64,000 bases of DNA, from assembly GCF_026229185.1 (NCBI RefSeq), contig NZ_JAGGJA010000001.1, forward strand, positions 62,001 through 126,000, read 5' to 3'. The notes under the pieces were generated by a model. The model did not search any database. It was not told the DNA's origin and worked only from the letters and a program-made list of their open reading frames with translations. The stretch's first letter is position 1. The number at the start of each line of letters is the position of its first letter. Origin of the DNA: Fodinibius salsisoli. Its GTDB lineage: Bacteria > Bacteroidota > Rhodothermia > Balneolales > Balneolaceae. Made by a program: the position numbers and the translations under genes. Shown here one piece after another: positions 45,301 through 51,697 of the stretch.

Positions 45301-45535
45301 CGGGTATCGGCTCATTTCCTGCCATATATCCGGCATAGGAAAAGTCGGGCACCCGGTTGCCCTGGTCATCACGAGCGTACCCCAGTTCTCCATTCTCTTT
45401 GGAGAATACGGGGCTTTCTTGCTCCTGTGCTGATACCAACACGACATTTCCGAATACGAGTAGCCCGACCGCCAATGCAACAGGAAGCCATCCCGCAAAA
45501 TATGATTTAATGGCTAATTTATATCTGACATTCAT
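42371..45535 (-). CDS. Large secreted fusion: right-handed beta-helix plus TIM-barrel-like domain (DUF6298-like)
   Basis: I use the ATG at 45533-45535; an in-frame TTG precedes it. The protein of about 1054 residues has a signal peptide ending near VSAQ (about 37). Residues roughly 80-540 look like a pectin-lyase-type beta-helix: DDTRRIQSALDYV, GAVLLEKGTYSVSGQLVL, GVILRGSGMSKEGTVI, then repeated short strands. From about 590 on comes a second enzyme-like domain: NGWLVQNGQVLMGRREGVRW, VAALDHNYGLWYERRRDD, WYWDRLDQFADMAEREGIML, a NVIQFIGAEYTGP strand, and a C-terminal beta-domain with YIIYSRTRGI. This half resembles GH-A-like barrels. Activity unknown; it heads the operon that contains the apiosidase. 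Confidence 0.65.
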   Translation of the reverse strand: MNVRYKLAIKSYFAGWLPVALAVGLLVFGNVVLVSAQEQESPVFSKENGELGYARDDQGNRVPDFSYAGYMAGNEPIPDAPVKIVVPLKKGDDTRRIQSALDYVASLPADDRGLRGAVLLEKGTYSVSGQLVLRTSGVILRGSGMSKEGTVIEAAGQDRKELIRIVGKGDRKLGTEVDVSQPYVPVNAMQFAVEKPELFQEGDQVVIRRPSTAKWIEELGMAEFGGNIDWIGWKPGERDIVWDRKVTKINDDTVFIDAPITTALDSTYGGGTIAQYFWPGRIRQVGIENIRLVSSYDKDNPKDESHRWMAITMENVADAWVRQVVFEHFAGSAVLVRRSGRSITVEDSKSLNPVSEIGGQRRYTFWTKGQQTLFQRLYAENGYHDFAVGYLSTLNAFVQATSMHPHSFSGTINSWASGALFDIVNVKGNALRLANRGQGARGAGWTAANSMVWQCSAAMIACAKPPTAENWAIGVWSQYSGSGYWGNVNDHVDPRSLYYAQLSERLGEQVMSRADLLPITTKSYTSPTKKQAAEQIAAAMETAPQLEDWIDNASERNPIPTTATGVKRLEPSDVAAPDKNPPAPKVTVKNGWLVQNGQVLMGRREGVRWWRGGMRPFATKEATPHVTRYVPGHYGYGLTDSLQQVVETFDRQNVAALDHNYGLWYERRRDDHQRVRRMDGDVWAPFYEQPFARSGKGTAWDGLSKYDLTKYNPWYWDRLDQFADMAEREGIMLIHQNYFQHNILEAGAHWADFPWRTANNINDTGFPEPPNYAGDKRIFMSKQFYDVTHPKRRSLHQSYIKKSLSNFTGNSNVIQFIGAEYTGPLHFVQFWIDTIQEWEEATGNDAFIGLSVTKDVQDAILADKERAKTVDLIDIRRWHYRKDGSLYAPKGGQFLAPRQHARLVEYGSTSFEQVYRAVSEYRQQFPQKPVTYSARKDPDLGWAVFMAGGSLASIPEVENKEFLTDTATMQPVQQFGNQQWALSRDKQEYIIYSRTRGIRQLEVDPSVESVTISWIDPENGEILKEQETLVKDGTLKLDKAPSSPSIIWIDSDIN

Positions 45536-45538
45536 CAA

Positions 45539-45771
45539 AATTTAATCTCTTTGTAAACTGCTAATCCTGTAATTAAACGGACTTTGCAAAACCTAACTGT
45601 CATCCTGTCCGCCGGAGAAGGATCTCCCCTAAGAAGCTTTAGCCGTTATTTGGCCCCGAAAAATCGGGATCGGCAAGTGACAGCCTACGTAGCCACAGCT
45701 ACTTCGGCGCAGTGGGCCTCAGAGCGACAAATTCGGTAGTTTGGCAAAGCCTTCATTAAGCGAGCGGCGTT
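45539..45771. repeat. Intergenic region rich in short inverted repeats
   Basis: This region lies between a PL1 gene and the beta-helix fusion gene and has no gene. It holds an element of the form GTCATCCT...AGGATCTC at 45599-45626 with ATCCT/AGGAT arms, similar to short repeats scattered through Bacteroidota-type genomes. It also holds CCCGA (45655-45659)/TCGGG (45664-45668) and GTAGC (45689-45693)/GCTAC (45698-45702). The cluster may end the pectate-lyase operon and separates two expression units. Confidence 0.5.
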
Positions 45772-47463
45772 TTAATTTCCCATGAGCTTGCCCTTCTCGG
45801 CCAGGGTATCATAATTATTATCCGGGTCCGTCCAGTCCACTTTTTTAGTGGGATCAATACCATTGATGTATTTCTCAATATTAGTATAGCCGTCGCCATT
45901 TATGTCACTGGTTGCATCGGACGGGTCATTGGGATCCAGACCGTACTTCTCTTCCCAATCGTCCGGCATCCCGTCGCTGTCTGAATCTGTATATGGCTCT
46001 CCGGTGTATTCCGGATATCCACCGACCTGGCTGATGTCCATGATGATCCCTTTCTTATAGGAGTCAGCCGGCAGGCGACGGTCAACAAACTCGCTTCCGG
46101 TATCCACGACCTTTCCTTCGGTATTGTTGATTTCTCCTGTTCGCACTTGCCTGACTATACGCTGGTCCACTTCATCTCTGCGGGGCAGGGTCGCTCCAGC
46201 ATTTTCTAACACAAACTGATAGGCTTTCTCAGCCGGCATGACGGTCATATTCTCTGGCATCGGGAACGGCTTTTCCCGTTTCAAATAGGGAAAATACTTT
46301 TGGGCTTCTTCATACGACATATCATCCAACTGAACACCGCCTGCCCAGTTATTCTGGCTGACCTTCTCGTTACCGACAACGCGATTTCCATGCACATAGG
46401 CCCGTCCCCATACCAGGGAGTCGATATTTCCTCGTTCCGGTTCAATAATCCGATGCCGTACCGGATCATCTTCAGGCGTAATGGGACCGGGTTTATAATA
46501 ATTGTTGACGATGTTGAACATCGAACGGTAATCTCCGCCATCAACAGAACGGTTCCACCAGTTAAAGAGCACATTATTCACAAAATTAAAATCGCCATGC
46601 ATGCCTACCGAAGGGTTACGGCCTACGTTGTTGGCCCAGAGATTCCGCATGAACGTACTGTTATGTCCGCCAATCGTGCTTCCAAAAGCATGATTATAGG
46701 TATCAAGCCCCTCGGCTGAAATGGTATTTTGAATGGTAATATTGACGGTAGGCAGCTTTTTCCGTTCATGGCCAGTGTGAAAAATATTCCGATAAATAGA
46801 GAGGTTTTCGTCAAGTCCCCAGCTGGCCGACACATGATCAATCATAATATTGCCCACCGCGGGTCCTCCCAGTGCATCATCCCGACGGGTGACTTCGGTT
46901 TTACCTCTCCTGAATCGCATATGGCGGACGATCACATCGTGGGTATTAATTTTAACTGATTCCCCTGCAATACAAACACCATCACCCGGCGCTGACTGAC
47001 CCGCAATAGTAAGATAAGGAGCTCGAATGTAGATCGGGCTTTTGAGCTTAATAATGCCGGAAACATTAAACACCACGATACGAGCTCCACCTGCTTCCAC
47101 TGCTTCTCGGAAAGTCCCCGGACCACTATCCTTTAAACTTGTGACTACATAAACCTTTCCGCCTCGACCTCCCAGCGTGTACGCTCCCCCGCCTTCAGCA
47201 CCGGGAAAAGCAGGTATTTCGGCCTGGGGAAGATGACTGGGCATCGAAGCATAAGGAAGGTAGGGCCTTCCATTCAACGCTTGGTCCATAACGGTGGGAA
47301 GCACTTCCTGCCAAATGCTATCCGAACGGCTTTCGACCTTCTCCATTTTGGCACCGGCCCGGGCTTCATGATCTTCAGGAATGGATGGATATTGCGCCTT
47401 AGCGGGTGGTCCTAAACTCACTATTCCAAAGAATAAGAGAACAGAAATAAAAAAGTATTTCAT
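45772..47463 (-). CDS. PL1-family pectate lyase, copy A, with C-terminal calcium motif
   Basis: I chose the ATG at 47461-47463, which gives a standard signal peptide (MKYFFISVLLFFGIVSLG, cleavage near AKAQ); the frame is open 14 codons further. The 563-residue protein has the PL1 beta-helix from IPAFPGAEGGGAYTLGGRGG, with VTSLKDSGPGTFREAVE, LTIAGQSAPGDGVCIAG, VIVRHMRFRRGKTEV and MIDHVSASWGLDENLS. The C-terminus has DSDSDGMPDDWEEKYGLDP and DINGDGYTNIEKY, thrombospondin-3-like calcium motifs. The expected reaction is beta-elimination in polygalacturonate. It is a close paralogue of the copy at 49283-51034 and the last gene of its operon. Confidence 0.9.
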   Translation of the reverse strand: MKYFFISVLLFFGIVSLGPPAKAQYPSIPEDHEARAGAKMEKVESRSDSIWQEVLPTVMDQALNGRPYLPYASMPSHLPQAEIPAFPGAEGGGAYTLGGRGGKVYVVTSLKDSGPGTFREAVEAGGARIVVFNVSGIIKLKSPIYIRAPYLTIAGQSAPGDGVCIAGESVKINTHDVIVRHMRFRRGKTEVTRRDDALGGPAVGNIMIDHVSASWGLDENLSIYRNIFHTGHERKKLPTVNITIQNTISAEGLDTYNHAFGSTIGGHNSTFMRNLWANNVGRNPSVGMHGDFNFVNNVLFNWWNRSVDGGDYRSMFNIVNNYYKPGPITPEDDPVRHRIIEPERGNIDSLVWGRAYVHGNRVVGNEKVSQNNWAGGVQLDDMSYEEAQKYFPYLKREKPFPMPENMTVMPAEKAYQFVLENAGATLPRRDEVDQRIVRQVRTGEINNTEGKVVDTGSEFVDRRLPADSYKKGIIMDISQVGGYPEYTGEPYTDSDSDGMPDDWEEKYGLDPNDPSDATSDINGDGYTNIEKYINGIDPTKKVDWTDPDNNYDTLAEKGKLMGN

Positions 47464-47511
47464 TGTGATCCGGTACGATTTCACTTTTAATTTTATCATT
47501 AACATTTCTGT

Positions 47512-48453
47512 TTAAATATCCGACTGAAATACAGATTTCATGTAAGCTGCATTTGCTCCATAATTCCCTTGTATATCATGAGGGTCATCTGCATTCCTGG
47601 AACGCTCCAACACCAGCCAACCGCTCCATCCCATATCATCAAGCGTCTTTTTAACTTTTTGCATGTTCAAACGCTGATTGTTCTCTAACAACACACCATC
47701 CTTATCGGTACAATGGATTTGACAAATACGGTCTTTGCCCAAAGTTCTAAGCTCCTTATGCAGATCTCTGCCCGCCTGTAGGGCATTGGCAAAATTGAAG
47801 TAGCTTTGGATAGCTGAAGACCCGATATCTTCCAACAATTCCACTTCCCTCTGCGCATCATAAGCGGTCTCAATACCAATGATTACCCCCGCTTTTTCTG
47901 CCTTTTCGGCTACTTTCTTTAACCTGTCAACAACCTTGGGTCGCAACTCCGGGTTCTTCACTAAATTACTTTGTACGCCCAGCGGTAAAAAAGCGACTTT
48001 GACTCCCATGGCCGTCATCGTATCAATGCAGTCCTGCACCATGCGCATGACGGTAGGTCGCTCTGCAAATGACTGTGCATAAAATCCGGACATGGCAATG
48101 GAGGAGATTTCCAAATCCAGGCTGGCAGCGGTATCTAAAAATTCCTTTCGCTTGGAAGCTTTGTCCAATTCGCTGTCAAATGTTTTGCGATCTCCCAGTC
48201 CACCCATATCCACTTCAACACCATTTACTCCAATCTTGTCGGCTATCGGGAAGGCATCTAAATCCTGTCGCTGGAGAATCATCCAGTCGCACACACCAAT
48301 TTTATAGCGATAATCGGTACCAGACTGGTAAGGTCGGATCCCGGCCTGTGACCAACCGGGTATGGCTACCATTGATCCGGCTACTGAAAATGCAGCTGTT
48401 TTCAAAAAATCACTGCGGCTGATATTCCTTGCTTGCTTATCGTCTGTTCCCAT
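47512..48453 (-). CDS. Secreted sugar isomerase/epimerase-like TIM barrel (AP-endonuclease-2 family)
   Basis: The 313-residue protein begins with an ISRSDFLKTAAFSVAGS segment that resembles a Tat-type export signal with only one arginine, so it is probably exported. The mature part is a xylose-isomerase-like barrel: YKIGVCDWMI, NGVEVDMGGLG, VAFLPLGVQSN, GVIIGIETAYDA, QIHCTDKDG and WLVLERSRN. The Glu, His and Glu of the usual metal site are visible, while the Asp-bearing segment reads YFNFANAL. The family interconverts sugars or sugar acids. Its place between a DUF3826 gene and a pectate lyase suggests work on pectin products in the periplasm; substrate unknown. Confidence 0.75.
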   Translation of the reverse strand: MGTDDKQARNISRSDFLKTAAFSVAGSMVAIPGWSQAGIRPYQSGTDYRYKIGVCDWMILQRQDLDAFPIADKIGVNGVEVDMGGLGDRKTFDSELDKASKRKEFLDTAASLDLEISSIAMSGFYAQSFAERPTVMRMVQDCIDTMTAMGVKVAFLPLGVQSNLVKNPELRPKVVDRLKKVAEKAEKAGVIIGIETAYDAQREVELLEDIGSSAIQSYFNFANALQAGRDLHKELRTLGKDRICQIHCTDKDGVLLENNQRLNMQKVKKTLDDMGWSGWLVLERSRNADDPHDIQGNYGANAAYMKSVFQSDI

Positions 48454-48491
48454 GTTGCAAAATCTTAAAATTCAGGAGTAAAAGTGTATGG

Positions 48492-49133
48492 TTAGTCAAG
48501 GGTGTAGCCCTCGGCAGATAAATAATTGTTGATTTTCCCCTTATAGTCGTTAAAAATGTGGTGCTTCTGGTCAGATGAACCGGCATCCATGGCATATTCG
48601 CGCGCTTCAATGAGCCAGGCTTTTATTTTTGCCTCTTGTTTTGCCTCCAGATCCGGCAACTGCTCTAAATAGGCGTTGTAGGTTCTTTCAACCACATTGT
48701 AGGTCATACCATCCTTTACTTCATTGACCTGTTCAGCTGAAATTTCAGCGGTCAACTTTGCAAAAAACTGATTGTGTAGTGCATTTGTCTGCCGCTCCGC
48801 CTTAAGCCTGATTTCCCTACTCAACTGCTCGATCGTAGCTTGGTTTGCAAATTTATCTTCAATCATTTTGATTTGTGCATCCCGTGTATCCTGGATGGCA
48901 CTTAAATCACGGTATTGCTGCGCTACGATTTGTATAACTTGTTGCTTCTTGTCTTTGGTCAAATCCATTTCTTTTACAATTCCGGCTGCTCGCTCTTCCG
49001 TAACTTTCACATATTCTTTGGGAAAGGTCTTTTCAGGAACGATCGTCTCTAATTCTTGAGCCATTACAGGGTAGGCCATAAGAACCAACAGTACTATAAG
49101 CAAAGAGTAAAATTTATGTTCGTGCTTCATCAT
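48492..49133 (-). CDS. DUF3826 secreted protein
   Basis: The 213-residue protein has a signal peptide (cleavage near VMAQE, residue 27). The rest is mainly helical and charged, with a VTEERAAGIVKEMDLTKDKK segment, an IVAQQYRDLSAIQ helix and a C-terminal KIKAWLIEAREYAMDAG helix. It fits the DUF3826 family, known mostly as a neighbour of pectate lyases in Bacteroidota. The pattern of charged helices with LT-D-KK-QQV recalls Spy/CpxP-type periplasmic chaperones, as does the small gene at 51091-51459. No enzymatic residues can be proposed. Confidence 0.75.
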   Translation of the reverse strand: MMKHEHKFYSLLIVLLVLMAYPVMAQELETIVPEKTFPKEYVKVTEERAAGIVKEMDLTKDKKQQVIQIVAQQYRDLSAIQDTRDAQIKMIEDKFANQATIEQLSREIRLKAERQTNALHNQFFAKLTAEISAEQVNEVKDGMTYNVVERTYNAYLEQLPDLEAKQEAKIKAWLIEAREYAMDAGSSDQKHHIFNDYKGKINNYLSAEGYTLD

Positions 49134-49178
49134 CAGTGACTATTCTTTAGTTTCTCAGTTAAAAAATGTTTTAAAAAT

Positions 49179-49218
49179 GGGGCAACCGGAAGCCCAGGAT
49201 CAAAGCACCAGTTGCCCC
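49179..49218 (-). terminator. Hairpin followed by T-run downstream of pectate lyase copy B
   Basis: GGGGCAAC (49179-49186) pairs perfectly with GTTGCCCC (49211-49218). Read on the minus strand, the stem is directly followed by ATTTTTAAAACATTTTTT, so it looks like an intrinsic terminator or attenuator after the PL1 gene. A second imperfect stem, GTCATG (49227-49232)/CATGAC (49257-49262), precedes it. The genes behind it may therefore be expressed at a lower level. Confidence 0.6.
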
Positions 49219-49282
49219 TTGAAAAAGTCATGAAGCTAAACCATTTATTGGCTTGTCATGACTGTGATCGTAAGGCTCAATA

Positions 49283-51034
49283 TCAATCCATATGGCCTAA
49301 AAGCCCTCCATTTTCTTCCTTATCAGCCAGCGTGTCAAAGTTGTTGGAAGGCTTGGTCCAGTCTTTTTTTGTTTCCGGGTTAATTCCGTTGATATACATT
49401 TCGATATTTGTATATCCGTCTCCATTTATATCCCCGTTGGCATCTGATGGATCATTGGGATCAAGTCCATATTTCTCTTCCCAGGCATCAGGCATGCCAT
49501 CGCTGTCAGAGTCGGTGTAAGACTCTCCCTCATATTCAGAATATCCGCCCACCTGCCGGATGTCTGTGATAATTCCTTTTTTGTAAGATTCGGGGCCTAA
49601 CCGACGATGTTCAAACTGGTAAAACTCGTCGGGATTGAGCCCTTCCTGGTATTCTATTTCACCGGTTCTGACCTGCCGGATAATACGCTGATCCACTTCA
49701 TCCCTGCGGGGCAGGGTTGCTCCAGCATTATCGAGCACATACTTGTAGGCTTTTCGGGCCGGCAGTACGTTGACAGGAGCCATCGGGAACGGGCTTTTAG
49801 CCCGGATATTGGGGAAATAGGCCGTGGATTCCCAGTAGGTCATCAGCTCGCCGTCTTTACCTTCAATCTGAACACCTCCATCCCAATTATTTTCTGTAAC
49901 GCCTTCATATCCTTCCATAACATTCCCGGAAACGTATGCACGTCCAAAGGTCATGTAATCAAGATCACTGCGTCCCGCTTCGGGCTTAAGAATACGATGG
50001 CCGACTGGCTCATCCGACGGAGTAACAGGACCCGGTTTATAATAATTATTTATAATGTTGAAGGTGGCCTTATAGTCTCCGCCGTCCGTCGTTCGGTGCC
50101 TCCAGTTGAAAACGACATTATTGACGAAGTTAAATAGTCCATTCCAGCCAATCGATGGATTACGTCCCGCATTGGAGGCCCATAAATTGCGTACAAAAGT
50201 ACAATTTTCGCCCCCCAGGGTACTACCCAAAGAATGGTTGTAGGTATCAAGGGCTTCGGCAAAAATACTGTTCTGGATGGTTATATTTACGGTGGGCAAC
50301 TTTTCTTCATCATAACCAGCCCCAGGCAAATAATTATGTCTATACATCGACATATTTTCATCCAGTCCCCAGCTAGCAGATACATGATCAATCATAATGT
50401 TCCCAATAGGATTTCCTCCAATAGAATCATCGCGCCGGCCTACGTCGGTTTCTCCCCGACGAAAACGCATGTGACGGATGACCACATCGTGGGTATTGAC
50501 CCAAACCGTTTCTCCAGCGACGACAACGCCATCTCCGGGAGCCGTTTGACCGGCGATGGTTACATAAGGGGCTTTAACGATTAAGGGTTTCTCCAGGCGA
50601 ATGATACCCGAAACATTAAAGACCACAATGCGGGGCCCCACGGCTTCAAGCGCCTCCCGTAAGGTACCCGGACCGCTATCTTTGAGGCTAGTTACCGTAT
50701 ACACCTCTCCGCCGCGACCGCCAAAAGAATAGGCGCCCCCACCTTCTGCTCCCGGAAATGCAGGAATTTCAGCTTGGGATAAATCATTGGGATCGGACGC
50801 CCAAGGAATAAAAGGCTTTCCATTAGCCTCCAGACTATCTCTGAGTTCTTTTGCCGCTTCCCATTTGGCATTCACGCTGGCCCATGCTTCCTGCTTGGCC
50901 CGCTCTGCCCTTTCCCGCGCTTCACTCGGCACATCAGGATATTGGCCATAAGCAGGTTCCGTAAAACTGACCATACTTAAGGCTAAAAAAAATAATATGA
51001 ACCCACACTTACTTCGGATATCTGCTAAAAACAT
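49283..51034 (-). CDS. PL1-family pectate lyase, copy B, with C-terminal calcium motif
   Basis: The 583-residue protein has a signal peptide (to about AYGQ, residue 31) and a short charged helix (ARERAERAKQEAW). The PL1 beta-helix starts at IPAFPGAEGGGAYSFGGRGG. It shows VTSLKDSGPGTLREALE, VTIAGQTAPGDGVVVAG, VIRHMRFRRGETDVGRRDD and MIDHVSASWGLDENMS. The C-terminus has DSDSDGMPDAWEEKYGLDP and DINGDGYTNIEMYINGI. Overall similarity to copy A is high along the full length, which indicates duplication within the locus. Likely secreted or periplasmic calcium-dependent polygalacturonate lyase. Confidence 0.9.
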   Translation of the reverse strand: MFLADIRSKCGFILFFLALSMVSFTEPAYGQYPDVPSEARERAERAKQEAWASVNAKWEAAKELRDSLEANGKPFIPWASDPNDLSQAEIPAFPGAEGGGAYSFGGRGGEVYTVTSLKDSGPGTLREALEAVGPRIVVFNVSGIIRLEKPLIVKAPYVTIAGQTAPGDGVVVAGETVWVNTHDVVIRHMRFRRGETDVGRRDDSIGGNPIGNIMIDHVSASWGLDENMSMYRHNYLPGAGYDEEKLPTVNITIQNSIFAEALDTYNHSLGSTLGGENCTFVRNLWASNAGRNPSIGWNGLFNFVNNVVFNWRHRTTDGGDYKATFNIINNYYKPGPVTPSDEPVGHRILKPEAGRSDLDYMTFGRAYVSGNVMEGYEGVTENNWDGGVQIEGKDGELMTYWESTAYFPNIRAKSPFPMAPVNVLPARKAYKYVLDNAGATLPRRDEVDQRIIRQVRTGEIEYQEGLNPDEFYQFEHRRLGPESYKKGIITDIRQVGGYSEYEGESYTDSDSDGMPDAWEEKYGLDPNDPSDANGDINGDGYTNIEMYINGINPETKKDWTKPSNNFDTLADKEENGGLLGHMD

Positions 51035-51090
51035 GAATAAATCTATCCTTAAACCGGTTTATTTTTGGATGTAACTTCTTCGCTCTTCTA

Positions 51091-51459
51091 TCAGTTATTG
51101 CCTGTATTTCTTATACGATTATTAAGAGCATTAAACTTTTGAAACTGCTGCTCATTCAAAATTCCTTCCAGTTTTTGGGCCCTTGCCCTGGTGAGCTCCT
51201 TCATTTTTTCGACCCTGTCGAAAAAGCCCAGATCCTCATTTTCCAGCAGCTCTTTTTCTTTCTTGGCCAATCGTACATTTAAGTCTAATACCTTTTGCTT
51301 CTGTTCCTCAGATAAATCAAGCCGTTCTGCCATAACATTACTCATACGTTGAGCCTGCCGCTCCGGGGTAGGTACATCTGCTAACTGCCCAAAAGCAACG
51401 CCGACATTCAAAGCCAGCATTATTAAGAGGAAAGACAGTGTTCTTTTAATCTTTTTCAT
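51091..51459 (-). CDS. Small Spy/CpxP-like periplasmic protein
   Basis: I chose the ATG at 51457-51459 because it starts a clear signal peptide (MKKIKRTLSFLLIMLALNVG, cleavage near AFGQ). The mature part of about 98 residues is helical, with ERQAQRMSNVMAERLDLSEEQ and LNEQQFQKFNALNNRI. These two LT-E-Q-like repeats are typical of the Spy/CpxP periplasmic family. It is the first gene after the hairpin behind SusD and precedes a pectate lyase by 56 bp. A role in folding or stabilising secreted lyases is possible but unproven. Confidence 0.65.
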   Translation of the reverse strand: MKKIKRTLSFLLIMLALNVGVAFGQLADVPTPERQAQRMSNVMAERLDLSEEQKQKVLDLNVRLAKKEKELLENEDLGFFDRVEKMKELTRARAQKLEGILNEQQFQKFNALNNRIRNTGNN

Positions 51460-51590
51460 TTTACTATAAACTGTGATCATTTTTCTACTTAGAACCAGCA
51501 ACGCTTCGCAGTTCTGCCTCAATTAATGTGGATTTATCCCATTATGAAACTTTCATCTGATACTGATGATGTTTATCTGATCAGCAAAGA

Positions 51591-51622
51591 GTTCGGCAAG
51601 CAGTAATGTAGGCTTGCCGAAC
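51591..51622 (-). terminator. Perfect 11-bp hairpin between SusD and downstream genes
   Basis: GTTCGGCAAGC (51591-51601) and GCTTGCCGAAC (51612-51622) form a perfect stem with a 10-base loop, about 75 bp after the SusD stop. The T-run after it on the minus strand is weak (TCTTTGC). It may be an attenuator or an mRNA-stabilising element that lets SusC/SusD be made in excess over the downstream lyase genes. Confidence 0.6.
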
Positions 51623-51697
51623 CTTAATTTGCTGTATTGTCTCTTTAACATCAGGATTAAATTATTCTCTACCTTCAATGGCAGCTGAGCCTTTTCC

